A stretch of DNA of 64,000 nt from JAWWPG01 sp033850885 (lineage in GTDB: Bacteria; Actinomycetota; Actinomycetes; Propionibacteriales; Nocardioidaceae). A program made the translations under genes and the position numbers. Position 1 is the stretch's first letter. The number at the start of each line of letters is the position of its first letter. The notes below the pieces were generated by a model. The model worked only from the letters and a program-made list of their open reading frames with translations. It did not search any database and was not told the origin of the DNA. Shown one piece after another: positions 43,610 through 52,562 of the stretch. The DNA lies in NCBI GenBank assembly GCA_033850885.1, contig JAWWPG010000016.1:1-64000 (forward strand), read 5' to 3'.

Positions 43610-44755
43610 TCACCGCGAGAAGGTCAGACCAGCCGTCAGCCCGGTCACGATGCGCGCCGTGAGCAGGCCCTGACCGAGCCCGACCTCCACCAGGTCGTCG
43701 AAGACCTTCGCGTTCCTTGAGGCGGCCCTGATGCCGGCGCCGGCGACCGCGGGCATCGACACCAGGCGAGAGGCCACCGAGGTGTGTCGGAGGTGCCGGC
43801 CCAGCAGCGACCTCACCGCTGCCCGGTGGATGTCGCCGGCGGTACCGCTCGAGCCGCTGTCGAGCGCCTGCACGGCCGAGCGGCCGGCCAGCACGCCCGT
43901 GACCACGGCGTAGTAGATCCCCTCGCCGGTCATCGGGTTCACCAGGCCTGCCGCGTCGCCGGCCAGCAGCAGCCGGCCGCGCGGTTGCCGCCACACCCAC
44001 GACGAGAGCGGCAGGTGGTGGCCGAGCCAACCGGTCGCACTCGTGGTTGCCCCCGGCAGGAGCTCCGCCAGCTGCTCCACCATGGCCCGCCGGGTGAGCG
44101 GTCGGAGCCCGGGCCGTAGCAGCTCGCCGTACCCGACGTTGGAGATGCCGTCGCCGCGGTCGAAGGACCAGGCGTACGACGGTTGGCGGCGCCTCCCGAA
44201 CGCGATGACCTGGCGACCTGCCCGGCCAGGAGGCGTGGGTGCGTAGCCACGCAGCGCAATCGCCTGCCGGGGGGCCCGCGCCAGCCCCGCCGCCGAGCGG
44301 ACCAGGGAGTGCGCCCCGTCCGCCCCCACCACCACCCGGGCGCGGACGTCACCGTCCAGGACAACGTCATCGGGCCCGACCGCGAGAGTCCGCACCCGGT
44401 GGCGCCGCAGCACCGCCCCCGCGCGGACAGCCGACTCGACGAGCCGGTGGTCGAAAACCCGCCGGGGCACCACGAAGGCCGGCCGCGCCATCTCGCGCGT
44501 GACGCTGCTCCGCCCGTGGCCGAGCTGCAACGTGGACACCGGCGTCCAGTCCTCCAGCAACCCGGTGACGCCGACGCCCGAGAGGACGTCCAGCACGTGC
44601 GGTGCGATGCCGTCGCCACAGGACTTGTCGCGCGGGAAGTCGGAGCGGTCCAGCATCAGCACCCGGAGTCCGGGACGGGCGGTGAGGGCGCCGAGGGCGG
44701 CAGCGGACCCCGCCGGCCCGGCGCCGACGACAACCAGGTCCCATCCCGCGCTCAC
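43610..44755 (-). CDS. Geranylgeranyl reductase-family FAD protein
   Basis: This 381-residue flavoprotein has the N-terminal FAD loop DLVVVGAGPAGSAAALGAL, the DKSCGDGIAPHVLDVL motif, the substrate motif SYAWSFDRGDGISNVGYGELL (the family P-x-x-Y-x-W-x-F pattern) and the second FAD motif LLLAGDAAGLVNPMTGEGI. The family saturates prenyl chains of archaeal lipids, chlorophyll and menaquinone. Next to UbiA and a type III PKS, it likely reduces a prenyl tail on an aromatic product. It lies 43 bases downstream of ubiA-like gene and probably shares its transcript. Confidence 0.85.
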   Translation of the reverse strand: MSAGWDLVVVGAGPAGSAAALGALTARPGLRVLMLDRSDFPRDKSCGDGIAPHVLDVLSGVGVTGLLEDWTPVSTLQLGHGRSSVTREMARPAFVVPRRVFDHRLVESAVRAGAVLRRHRVRTLAVGPDDVVLDGDVRARVVVGADGAHSLVRSAAGLARAPRQAIALRGYAPTPPGRAGRQVIAFGRRRQPSYAWSFDRGDGISNVGYGELLRPGLRPLTRRAMVEQLAELLPGATTSATGWLGHHLPLSSWVWRQPRGRLLLAGDAAGLVNPMTGEGIYYAVVTGVLAGRSAVQALDSGSSGTAGDIHRAAVRSLLGRHLRHTSVASRLVSMPAVAGAGIRAASRNAKVFDDLVEVGLGQGLLTARIVTGLTAGLTFSR

Positions 44756-44798
44756 GGCGCGCGCCCGGTCACGAGGGCGGCTGATGCCGTACGGCTTC

Positions 44799-45617
44799 TC
44801 ATCGGGCGATCATCAGCAGGACGTCGACCGCCGCGATCGCGATCGTGGCGCGGAACGCCGCGCCCCCGGACCACCGCAGTCCCACGCAGGCGAGTCCGAT
44901 CGTGACCGCCAGGGCGACCAATGTCCACACCGGCGGCGCACTGCCGGGCCCGAAGACCACGACCGACGACGCCGCCACCAAGACGACCGAGGCCAGCGCC
45001 TGCGCCCGGCTCCGCCCCAGCCAGTGGGGCAGGCCCCGAACGCCGGTGGCGGCGTCGTCGGACAGGTCGGGGAGGACGTTCACCAGGTGTGCGCCGACGC
45101 CCAACAGGGCACCCCCGGCCATCAGCCAGGCCGGGGGAAGGACCGGCGGGTCGAGCGCCAGCCAGACGACCGCCGGCAGGGTCCCGAACGCTACGGCATA
45201 CGGCAGCCAGGACATCAGCGTCCGCTTGAGCCCGAGGTTGTAGGCCCAGCCCGACCCGACGCCGAGCACCAGGTGCGTGAGCCCGGACGACAGCCCGCAC
45301 AGCAGGGACAGCACCACGCAGGCCACCACCGCGGCGCTCAGCGCGACCCGAAGCGTCGACTGCTGCAGTGCACCGGTGGCGAGTGGTTTGTCGGCCCGGT
45401 GAACCATCCGGTCGCGGCCAACGTCTATCAGGTCGTTGGACCAACCGATCGACAGCTGACCGGTGAAGACCGCAGACGTGACCAGCACCCCCGTCCCGAA
45501 CGGGTGGCCTGCATCGACGGCGAGCAAAGCGGTCACCGCCGTGACCGCGGCGGTCGGTTCAGGATGACAGGCTCGTACCAGCAGCCGCAGGGACGCCGCT
45601 GACGACTGGCTCGGCAC
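44799..45617 (-). CDS. UbiA-family aromatic prenyltransferase
   Basis: This 272-residue membrane enzyme has the two Asp-rich motifs of UbiA: NDLIDVGRDRMVHRADKPLATG and DLSDDAATGVRGLPHWLG, with about eight hydrophobic helices. It transfers a prenyl group onto an aromatic acceptor. The nearby type III PKS suggests a resorcinol or related ring as acceptor. GTG 45617 is 6 bases after TATTCT on its strand, so the message is probably leaderless. Confidence 0.87.
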   Translation of the reverse strand: MPSQSSAASLRLLVRACHPEPTAAVTAVTALLAVDAGHPFGTGVLVTSAVFTGQLSIGWSNDLIDVGRDRMVHRADKPLATGALQQSTLRVALSAAVVACVVLSLLCGLSSGLTHLVLGVGSGWAYNLGLKRTLMSWLPYAVAFGTLPAVVWLALDPPVLPPAWLMAGGALLGVGAHLVNVLPDLSDDAATGVRGLPHWLGRSRAQALASVVLVAASSVVVFGPGSAPPVWTLVALAVTIGLACVGLRWSGGAAFRATIAIAAVDVLLMIAR

Positions 45618-45649
45618 GACTAGAGAATAGACCGGCCTAGAGTGACCAG
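45618..45649. promoter_or_regulatory. 32-bp divergent promoter pair, both transcripts likely leaderless
   Basis: TATTCT (minus strand, 45629-45624) is 6 bases before the UbiA GTG, and TAGAGT (plus, 45638-45643) is 6 bases before the type III PKS ATG. Both spacings put the transcription start at or next to the start codon. The two -10 boxes are only 8 bases apart, so transcription of the two arms probably competes or is co-controlled. Confidence 0.5.
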
Positions 45650-46735
45650 ATGATGCAGATCCGTGCAGTTCGCGGGGCGTTGCCCGAGCACCGCCACGCT
45701 CAGCAGGAAGTCACGGCCGCGTTCGCTGACGTGATCTTGCAGGAAGGCGTCGAGCGCTCCCTGCTCGAGCGCCTGCACGCGAGCGCCGGAGTCAGCTTCC
45801 GGCACCTGGCGATCCCGCTGGCGGACTATGCGTCGCTCCACGACTTCGGGGAGGCCAACGACGCGTTCATCGAGGCTGGGGTCGAGCTGGGTGTCCGAGC
45901 GGTCGTCGATGCGCTGAAAGCTGCCGACCTGACCCCCCAGGACGTCGACCTCATCATCTCCACGACCGTGACCGGCATTGCCGTACCGTCCCTGGACGCT
46001 CGCGTCGGAGCCCGCATCGGCCTGCGGCCCGACGTGAAGCGGGTGCCGATCGTCGGCCTGGGATGCGTGGCAGGGGCCGCGGGCCTCGGGCGGCTGCACG
46101 ACTACCTGGTCGGTCACCCGGACGACGTCGCGGTCCTGCTGTCCGTGGAGCTGTGCTCGCTGACCGTCCAGCGGGACGACCCGTCGGTGGCGAACCTGGT
46201 GGCGAGCGGCCTGTTCGGGGACGGGGCGGCCGCGGTGGTCGCCGTCGGGAGCAACCGGGCATCGGAAAGCGATGACGTCTCCACGAGCCAGAGCCCGCCT
46301 CAGCCGACCGTGCTCGCCAGCCGAAGCAGGCTCTACCCCGACACGGAACGCGCACTGGGCTACGACATCGTCGCCACCGGCTTCAAGATCGTGCTCGGCG
46401 CCGAGGTGCCCGACCTGGTGCGCACGTTCCTCGCCGGCGACGTCGACGACTTCCTGGCGGACCACGGACTGCGGCGCGGCGACATCGAGTGGTGGGTGTG
46501 CCATCCGGGCGGGCCGAAGGTCGTCGAGGCGATCGAGACGGCCCTCGCGCTTCCGCCGGAAGCCACGGCGCTCACCTGGGAGTCCCTCGACCGCGTGGGG
46601 AACCTGTCGTCCGCGTCCGTGCTGCACATCCTGGAGGACACGCTGCGGGTACGGCCGCCCCGAACGGGGTCGTACGGCATCGCCATGGCCATGGGCCCGG
46701 GTTTCAGCGTCGAGCTCATCCTGCTCCAGGCCTGA
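45650..46735 (+). CDS. Type III polyketide synthase
   Basis: This 361-residue chalcone synthase-like enzyme has the complete catalytic triad: Cys139 in VGLGCVAGAAG, His285 in CHPGGPKV and Asn318 in RVGNLSSASV. It condenses an acyl-CoA starter with malonyl-CoA units into a resorcinol or pyrone. In the following genes (ICMT-type methyltransferase, FAD hydroxylase) the order is that of the Streptomyces srsABC phenolic-lipid operon, which makes alkylresorcinols, their methyl ethers and quinones. First of four overlapping or tightly packed genes. Confidence 0.92.
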   Translation: MMQIRAVRGALPEHRHAQQEVTAAFADVILQEGVERSLLERLHASAGVSFRHLAIPLADYASLHDFGEANDAFIEAGVELGVRAVVDALKAADLTPQDVDLIISTTVTGIAVPSLDARVGARIGLRPDVKRVPIVGLGCVAGAAGLGRLHDYLVGHPDDVAVLLSVELCSLTVQRDDPSVANLVASGLFGDGAAAVVAVGSNRASESDDVSTSQSPPQPTVLASRSRLYPDTERALGYDIVATGFKIVLGAEVPDLVRTFLAGDVDDFLADHGLRRGDIEWWVCHPGGPKVVEAIETALALPPEATALTWESLDRVGNLSSASVLHILEDTLRVRPPRTGSYGIAMAMGPGFSVELILLQA

Positions 46736-46738
46736 CCG

Positions 46739-47287
46739 ATGGGCGGCCCGACGAGCCTCGTCCTCTTCACCGTGCTCGTGCTCCTCGTGGGCGTCGAGCG
46801 CCTTGCCGAGCTTGCCGTGTCGAAGCGAAACGCAGCATGGAGCATCAGCCGCGGCGGTGTGGAGACCGGGCGGCGGCACTACGTCGTCATGGTGATCCTG
46901 CACACCGGGCTCCTCGTCGGCGCGCTGGTCGAGGTCTGGGTCCGGCGGCCGGCTTTCGTCCCCCTCCTCGGCTGGCCGATGCTGGCGCTCGCCCTGGCAT
47001 CACAGGCTCTGCGCTGGTGGTGCATCGCCACCTTGGGCCCCCGGTGGAACACCCGGGTGATCGTCGTACCAGACCTGCCGCTGGTTCGACGTGGACCGTA
47101 CCGCTGGTTCCCGCATCCCAACTACGTCGCCGTGGTCGTGGAGGGCTTCGCCCTGCCCCTCGTGCACTCGGCATGGATCACCGCGACCGTGTTCACGGCG
47201 GTGAACGCCGCGCTCCTCTCCGTCCGGATCCGGGTCGAGAACTCGGCCCTGCGCCTGCTCCCGCAGCACTCGCGAGAGCCGGCCTGA
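46739..47287 (+). CDS. Isoprenylcysteine carboxyl methyltransferase-family O-methyltransferase
   Basis: This 182-residue membrane protein has four to five helices and the ICMT C-terminal motif VRRGPYRWFPHPNYVAVVVEGFALPL, with the SAM-binding RHPNY-type segment and a conserved Glu. SrsB, a homologue in Streptomyces, methylates alkylresorcinols, so O-methylation of the PKS product is the likely role. It starts 3 bases after the PKS stop and its TGA overlaps the next ATG. Confidence 0.85.
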   Translation: MGGPTSLVLFTVLVLLVGVERLAELAVSKRNAAWSISRGGVETGRRHYVVMVILHTGLLVGALVEVWVRRPAFVPLLGWPMLALALASQALRWWCIATLGPRWNTRVIVVPDLPLVRRGPYRWFPHPNYVAVVVEGFALPLVHSAWITATVFTAVNAALLSVRIRVENSALRLLPQHSREPA

Positions 47288-48309
47288 TGCTCGACGTGCT
47301 GATTGCGGGCGGCGGACCCGTCGGGCTGGCCACCGCGTTGTACGCCCGCCGGGCGGGCCTCGACGTCGCGGTGTGGGAGCCGAGGCAAGGCAGCATCGAC
47401 AAGGCGTGCGGCGAGGGCCTGATGCCCGGCGCGGTGGCCGCCCTCGCCGGGCTCGGCGTCGATCCGGACGGGCACCCGCTGCGCGGTATCCGGTACCTGG
47501 CGGAGGGCGCATCGGCACAGGCAGACTTCCACCGCGGGTCTGGCCGCGGCGTGCGACGCACGGTGCTGCACACGGCCCTGCGCGAGGCCGTCGATGCTGC
47601 GGGGGTGGCGGTCGTCCCCAGCCCGGTGCGCGACGTCGTCCAGACCGCGACCGGTATCCACGTCGACGGCACGGCGGCGCGCTACCTGATCGCCGCCGAC
47701 GGCCTGCACTCGCCGGTCCGACGGGAGCTGCGGATGCAGGCGCCGGTCGGCCGGCGCCGCCGGTTCGGGCTGCGCAGCCACGCCGCCATCGCCCCGTGGA
47801 CCGACCATGTCGAGGTGCACTGGTCGCCGACGGCGGAGGCATACATCACACCGGTCGGTCCCGACCTGGTCGGGATCGCCTTGCTGACCAGCGTGCGCGT
47901 GGCGTTCGACCAGCAGCTGCAGGGCTTTCCCGCCGTGCGGGAGCGACTGGTCGGGTCCGCGATGTCGCAGGTCCGCGGGGCCGGGCCGCTCCGCCAGCGG
48001 TCGCGACGCCGGGTGGCAGGCCGGGTCCTACTCGTGGGAGACGCCAGCGGCTACGTCGACGCGCTGACGGGTGAGGGAATCTCGCTCGGGATGGCACAGG
48101 CCCGCGCGGCGGTCGCCGCGATCCGCGCCGACCAACCGTTGCGGTACGAGTCCGCCTGGCGGCACATCACCTGGCGTTACCGGTTGCTGACCGGCTCGCT
48201 CCTCGGAGCCTCGCGACTCCCGCCGGTACGGCGGGCGATCGTGCCCGCCGCATCGGCCCTGCCCTGGGTCTTCGCCGCCGCGGTCAACGAGCTGGCCAGG
48301 CCGGCATGA
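47287..48309 (+). CDS. FAD-dependent aromatic monooxygenase
   Basis: This 340-residue flavoprotein has DVLIAGGGPVGLATALYAR, DKACGEGLMPGAVAAL and GRVLLVGDASGYVDALTGEGISLGMAQ, the three FAD motifs of class A monooxygenases, close to the geranylgeranyl reductase/SrsC group. It probably hydroxylates the phenolic lipid so that it becomes a hydroquinone/quinone. ATG 47287 overlaps the ICMT stop by one base, and its stop overlaps the idi ATG. Confidence 0.85.
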   Translation: MLDVLIAGGGPVGLATALYARRAGLDVAVWEPRQGSIDKACGEGLMPGAVAALAGLGVDPDGHPLRGIRYLAEGASAQADFHRGSGRGVRRTVLHTALREAVDAAGVAVVPSPVRDVVQTATGIHVDGTAARYLIAADGLHSPVRRELRMQAPVGRRRRFGLRSHAAIAPWTDHVEVHWSPTAEAYITPVGPDLVGIALLTSVRVAFDQQLQGFPAVRERLVGSAMSQVRGAGPLRQRSRRRVAGRVLLVGDASGYVDALTGEGISLGMAQARAAVAAIRADQPLRYESAWRHITWRYRLLTGSLLGASRLPPVRRAIVPAASALPWVFAAAVNELARPA

Positions 48310-48917
48310 CGTCGTACGGGATCGAGCGGGTCGTGCTGCTCGACGACGAGGGGCGCGACATCGGGTCGGAGGACAAGGCGACGGTCCACCGACGAGACAC
48401 CCCGCTGCACCTGGCCTTCTCCTGCTACGTGTTCAGCGTCGCGGCGGAGCTGCTGGTCACTCGTCGGGCGACTGACAAGCTGACGTTCCCTGGGGTTTGG
48501 ACGAACACGGCCTGCGGGCACCCGGCCCCGGGGGAGGGCTTCCTCGACGCGGTCCGGCGGCGTACCCGTCAAGAGCTCGGGCTCTGCCTGCGGGATCTGA
48601 AGGTCGTGCTGCCCGGCTTCCGCTACCGCGCGGAGATGTCCAACGGCATGACGGAGAACGAGATGTGCCCGGTGTCGGCGGCCCGCGCCGGGGACGACAG
48701 CCTGCTGGTGGACGCGTCGGAGGTGGCCGAGACGACCTGGGTGCCGTGGCTCGGCTTCCGCGACGACGTGCTGACGGGTGCTCGCGTCGTGTCGCCCTGG
48801 TGCCTCGAACAGGTCCGGCAGCTCGCCGCCCTCGGAGACGACCCCTCCGGGTGGCCGGCGGCCGCAGTGTCGGATCTGCCGCCTGCCGCTCGGCGGCTCC
48901 ATAGCGTTGACATGTGA
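48306..48917 (+). CDS. idi: Isopentenyl-diphosphate delta-isomerase, type I
   Basis: This 203-residue Nudix enzyme has the catalytic Cys in WTNTACGHP, the metal-binding and acid residues in RRRTRQELGL and the Glu in MTENEMCPV. It balances IPP and DMAPP and so provides prenyl units for the UbiA step. ATG 48306 overlaps the monooxygenase stop (ATGA). Its presence in this operon supports the idea that the product is prenylated. Confidence 0.93.
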   Translation: MTSYGIERVVLLDDEGRDIGSEDKATVHRRDTPLHLAFSCYVFSVAAELLVTRRATDKLTFPGVWTNTACGHPAPGEGFLDAVRRRTRQELGLCLRDLKVVLPGFRYRAEMSNGMTENEMCPVSAARAGDDSLLVDASEVAETTWVPWLGFRDDVLTGARVVSPWCLEQVRQLAALGDDPSGWPAAAVSDLPPAARRLHSVDM

Positions 48918-48936
48918 CCTAATAGTCACCTATAGT
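48907..48936 (+). promoter_or_regulatory. Strong leaderless promoter with operator before the ArsR-SRPBCC gene
   Basis: TTGACA (48907-48912) and TATAGT (48931-48936) are separated by 18 bases and start within the last codons of idi. The GTG at 48945 is 8 bases after the -10, so the transcript should be leaderless. The palindrome GTGAC-N6-GTCAC (48914-48929) fills the spacer, a position fit for repression by the ArsR-type product. Confidence 0.72.
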
Positions 48937-48944
48937 TTTGCCTC

Positions 48945-49697
48945 GTGGACGAGGTGTTCAAGGCTCTTGCCGACCCGACGCGCCGGAGCCTGCTCGACGA
49001 GCTCTTCCGGCATGACGGGCAGACGCTGACGGCACTCGAGGAGCGGTTCGAGATGTCGCGCTTCGGGGTCATGAAGCACCTCAGGCTGCTCGAGGAGGCC
49101 GGACTCGTCGTCACCCGGCGGCGGGGTCGCGAGAAGCTGCACTTCCTGAACCCCGTCCCGATTCGGCTCGTCCACGACCGGTGGGTGAGCAAGTACGCCG
49201 AGCCCTGGGCCGCCATGCTCAGCGGCCTCAAGACCAGACTGGAGAGTCCGATGGAGAAGGTGTTCGAGATCTACATCCGCACAACCCCGGAGCGCCTGTG
49301 GGAGGCGATCACGGACCCCGACATTCGCAGCAAGTACACGTTCGGCCTGCGGACCGACTCCGAGTGGACGCCAGGCTCGCGCTTTGAGCAGCGCCACCCG
49401 AACGCGGCCGAGATCCTGGGGGAAGGGGAGAACCTCGAGGTCGACCCGCCGCGTCGGCTGGTGCAGAGCATGCGGGCGCTCTGGAGCGACGAGGTGAAGG
49501 CCGAAGGCACGTCCCGCGTCACCTGGGAGATCCAGCCGATCGGCGACTCCTGCCGACTGACCGTCACCCACGACCAGCTCCGTGAAGGCGCCAACGACCA
49601 GCTCTACGGCGGCTGGCCGATGATCCTCTCGGGACTCAAGACCTGGCTCGAGACCGGTGAGCTGCTCACCACTCCCGGGTCGCTGATGTACCGCTGA
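48945..49697 (+). CDS. ArsR-family regulator fused to an SRPBCC (AHSA1) domain
   Basis: This 250-residue protein has an ArsR winged helix at the N-terminus (LADPTRRSLLDELFRHDG, ERFEMSRFGVMKHLRLLEEAGLV) and an AHSA1/SRPBCC ligand-binding fold in the second half (EIYIRTTPERLWEAITDP, WEIQPIGDSCRLTVTHDQL, GGWPMILSGLKTWLETGE). No Cys metal site is seen, so it probably senses an organic ligand through the SRPBCC pocket. GTG 48945 follows a leaderless promoter containing a matching palindrome, so autoregulation is likely. Confidence 0.87.
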   Translation: MDEVFKALADPTRRSLLDELFRHDGQTLTALEERFEMSRFGVMKHLRLLEEAGLVVTRRRGREKLHFLNPVPIRLVHDRWVSKYAEPWAAMLSGLKTRLESPMEKVFEIYIRTTPERLWEAITDPDIRSKYTFGLRTDSEWTPGSRFEQRHPNAAEILGEGENLEVDPPRRLVQSMRALWSDEVKAEGTSRVTWEIQPIGDSCRLTVTHDQLREGANDQLYGGWPMILSGLKTWLETGELLTTPGSLMYR

Positions 49698-49766
49698 CCG
49701 GCTGGGTCTCGCCACTGGGCCGAGGGGAGGCGAGAGCGCGCTGGAGTGTCTGCGTCGCCACGTACG

Positions 49767-52235
49767 ATGTCAGACGACATGTCAGCGCTGTTCCCGCTCC
49801 CCCGCCTCATCGACCCCAGCTCGGCGGAGGAGGCGGCCAACGCCGCGGCGAACCTCGCATTCGACCAGGGTGAGGATCGCCCCACCCCGCCACGCGGGCC
49901 GACGGCCGAGGAGCTCCTCGCGGGGTTGAACGAGTCGCAGCGCCGCGCCGTGACGTCCGAGGGGCCGGCCCTGCTCGTCGTCGCCGGAGCCGGGTCCGGC
50001 AAGACCAGGGTGCTGACGCGGCGGATCGCGTGGTTGGTGGGTCAACGCGACGTACATCCCGGATCGATCCTGGCGATCACGTTCACGAACAAGGCAGCCG
50101 CCGAGATGCGCGAGCGGGTGGTCGAGCTCGTCGGCGGCCGCGCCAAGATCATGTGGGTCTCGACGTTCCACTCGGCTTGCGTCCGCATCCTGCGCCGCGA
50201 GATCGCCCGGCTCGGCTACGGGTCCAACTTCTCCATCTACGACGACGCCGACTCGCGGCGGCTGATGACCCTGGTGTGCCGTGACCTCGACCTCGACGTC
50301 AAGCGCTACAACCCCCGTGCCGCGCTGAACTGGGTCAGCAACTGCAAGAACGAGCTCGTCGACGCGGCTGCCGCGACGGCGAAGGCGGAGAACCATCTCG
50401 AGCGGACGTTCGCCGAGTGCTACGTCGCCTACCAGGAGCGGCTGAGGGCCGCGAACGCGCTGGACTTCGACGACCTGATCATGACCACCGTGCACCTGTT
50501 CCAGCGGTTCCCCGAGGTCAGGGAGACCTACCGCCGGCGGTTCCGTCAGGTGCTCGTCGACGAGTACCAGGACACCAACCACGCGCAGTACATGCTCATC
50601 CGAGAGCTCTGCGCCGGTGGTGTCCCACGCCGTACGGCCGATGGCGACCTGGTGGGCTCCGACGAGACGCCGCCGGACGACCCGCACGCCATCGCCCCCG
50701 CGGAGCTGATGGTGGTCGGGGACGCCGACCAGTCGATCTACGCCTTCCGCGGTGCCAACATCCGCAACATCCTGCAGTTCGAGAAGGACTTCCCCAACCC
50801 GCAGACGGTGCTCCTCGAGCAGAACTACCGCTCCAGCCAGACCATCCTCAACGCCGCGAACTCGGTGATCTCGCGCAACCCCGGCCGGAAGCCGAAGAAC
50901 CTCTGGTCGGACGCCGGTGATGGTGAGCGCATCGTCGGCTACGTGGCCGACAGCGAGCGCGACGAGGCGCAGTTCGTGGCGGAGGAGATCGACAGGCTGA
51001 CCGACGCGGGAGCCGCGACACCGGGTCAGGTCGCCGTCTTCTACCGCACGAACGCCCAGAGCCGTGTCTTCGAGGAGGTCTTCATCCGGGTCGGCCTGCC
51101 CTACAAGGTCGTCGGCGGTGTTCGGTTCTACGAGCGCCGCGAGGTCCGCGACGCGCTCGCCTACCTGCGGCTGCTGGACAACCCCGATGACGCGGTCTCG
51201 CTGCGGCGGATCCTGAACACGCCCAAGCGGGGGATCGGCGACCGCGCTCAGGCGTGCGTGGACGTCCTCGCTCAGCGCGCGGGCATCTCCTTCTGGGCGG
51301 CCCTCCAGCGCGCCGCCGAGGCGCCCGGCATCGTCACCCGCTCGCTGAACGCCATCGAGGCCTTCGCCGCGATGGTCTCGGAGCTGCAGGCCATGGTCAC
51401 CCGAGGGGCCCGACCCGACGAGGTGCTCGAGGCGGCGCTGGACAAGTCCGGCTACCTCGCGGAGCTCGAGGCCTCCACGGACCCCCAGGACGAGAGCCGG
51501 GTCGAGAACCTCGGCGAGCTGATGGCCGTCGCTCGCGAGTTCGCCGACGAGCGCGACGAAGCGACGGTCGGTGAGTTCCTCGAACGAGTGGCGCTGGTCG
51601 CGGACTCCGACCAGATCCCCGACGAGGACGAGTCCGGCGGCGTGGTCACCCTGATGACCCTGCACACCGCCAAAGGCCTCGAGTTCCCCGTCGTGTTCCT
51701 GACCGGGCTCGAGGACGGCGTCTTCCCGCACGCCCGCGCGCTCGCGGACCCGAACGAGCTGGAGGAGGAGCGGCGCCTCGCCTACGTCGGGATCACCCGG
51801 GCCCGTGAGCGGCTCTACCTCTCGCGAGCCATCGTGCGGTCGGCATGGGGGGCGCCGCAGCAGAACCCCGCGTCACGATTCCTCGGCGAGCTGCCGGACG
51901 GGCTCGTCGACTGGCGGCGCACCGAAGCGGCCCAGACCATCTGGGGCAGCTCCTCGGCGTCCAGCCGCTACGTGTCGTCGGGCGGGTACGTCCCCCCGAC
52001 GGGGGCTGCCGGGGTACGTCGTCGTACCCCCACCATGCCGCCCCCGAAACCGACGGGGGGCACCCGCCCGGTGCCGTCCCTCGAGCCGGGCGACCGGGTG
52101 CTGCACGACTCGTTCGGCCTGGGCACCGTGGTGAACGTCCATGGTCAGGGCGAGCGGGCCGAGGCGCACATCGACTTCGGGTCGAGCGGTGTCAAGCGAC
52201 TGCTGCTGCGCTACTCCCCCGTCGAGAAAGTCTGA
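49767..52235 (+). CDS. pcrA: ATP-dependent DNA helicase of the UvrD/PcrA type
   Basis: This roughly 820-residue SF1A helicase unwinds DNA in repair and replication-conflict removal. Motifs are Walker A VAGAGSGKTRVL, Walker B LVDEYQDTN, motif III GDADQSIYAFRGA, motif IV/V TLMTLHTAKGLEFPVVFLTG and motif VI RRLAYVGITRARERLYL. The C-terminal LEPGDRVLHDSFGLGTVVNVHGQG is the small Tudor-like domain that binds RNA polymerase. ATG 49767 is chosen; GTG 49746 and ATG 49779 are alternatives and no clear ribosome site decides. Confidence 0.95.
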   Translation: MSDDMSALFPLPRLIDPSSAEEAANAAANLAFDQGEDRPTPPRGPTAEELLAGLNESQRRAVTSEGPALLVVAGAGSGKTRVLTRRIAWLVGQRDVHPGSILAITFTNKAAAEMRERVVELVGGRAKIMWVSTFHSACVRILRREIARLGYGSNFSIYDDADSRRLMTLVCRDLDLDVKRYNPRAALNWVSNCKNELVDAAAATAKAENHLERTFAECYVAYQERLRAANALDFDDLIMTTVHLFQRFPEVRETYRRRFRQVLVDEYQDTNHAQYMLIRELCAGGVPRRTADGDLVGSDETPPDDPHAIAPAELMVVGDADQSIYAFRGANIRNILQFEKDFPNPQTVLLEQNYRSSQTILNAANSVISRNPGRKPKNLWSDAGDGERIVGYVADSERDEAQFVAEEIDRLTDAGAATPGQVAVFYRTNAQSRVFEEVFIRVGLPYKVVGGVRFYERREVRDALAYLRLLDNPDDAVSLRRILNTPKRGIGDRAQACVDVLAQRAGISFWAALQRAAEAPGIVTRSLNAIEAFAAMVSELQAMVTRGARPDEVLEAALDKSGYLAELEASTDPQDESRVENLGELMAVAREFADERDEATVGEFLERVALVADSDQIPDEDESGGVVTLMTLHTAKGLEFPVVFLTGLEDGVFPHARALADPNELEEERRLAYVGITRARERLYLSRAIVRSAWGAPQQNPASRFLGELPDGLVDWRRTEAAQTIWGSSSASSRYVSSGGYVPPTGAAGVRRRTPTMPPPKPTGGTRPVPSLEPGDRVLHDSFGLGTVVNVHGQGERAEAHIDFGSSGVKRLLLRYSPVEKV

Positions 52236-52266
52236 CCGCGCTCGTCGACCACCCGACGGCTCATCG

Positions 52267-52300
52267 AACCGCGTTTATCTTCGGCTATCGCGGTTTAGTT
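52267..52300 (+). terminator. Probable intrinsic terminator of pcrA
   Basis: AACCGCG (52267-52273) pairs with CGCGGTT (52289-52295), followed by TAGTTTT. It starts 32 bases after the pcrA stop. Stem plus T-rich tail fits Rho-independent termination. Confidence 0.6.
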
Positions 52301-52403
52301 TTCCCTGCGAATCCAGAAGATGCCGCATAAAAGATTCTTGCGGATGCGACGGGTCGACACATCATCTGATGCGGACGACCACTTCCGTGTCATACTCCTT
52401 CTT

Positions 52404-52477
52404 CAGAGGCCCTCTGCAAGCCCCTAGCAGAGGCCCTGAGCGCGAGCCCCCATCATCCACGCGGGTGATGGGGGCTC
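52404..52477 (+). ncRNA. Candidate small RNA ending in a strong hairpin
   Basis: CATACT (about 52391) could be a -10, followed by CAGAGGCCCTCTG (self-complementary), a second AGAGGCCCT, and the 12-bp perfect stem GAGCCCCCATCA/TGATGGGGGCTC (52444-52455 with 52466-52477). The arrangement of two stem-loops without an ORF fits a small RNA of about 75 bases, but no T-run follows and no family is recognised. Confidence 0.3.
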
Positions 52478-52562
52478 TACACCCTCAGGATGAATGCATT
52501 CTTGAGATGAATGCGCTCGGTTTGAGCACGCTTCAGCGGTAACGACCCTGCAATGACAATGA

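Noticed and set aside
52404..52477. 6C RNA
   Set aside because: The stems are strong, but their loops do not contain the runs of six or more cytosines that define that RNA.
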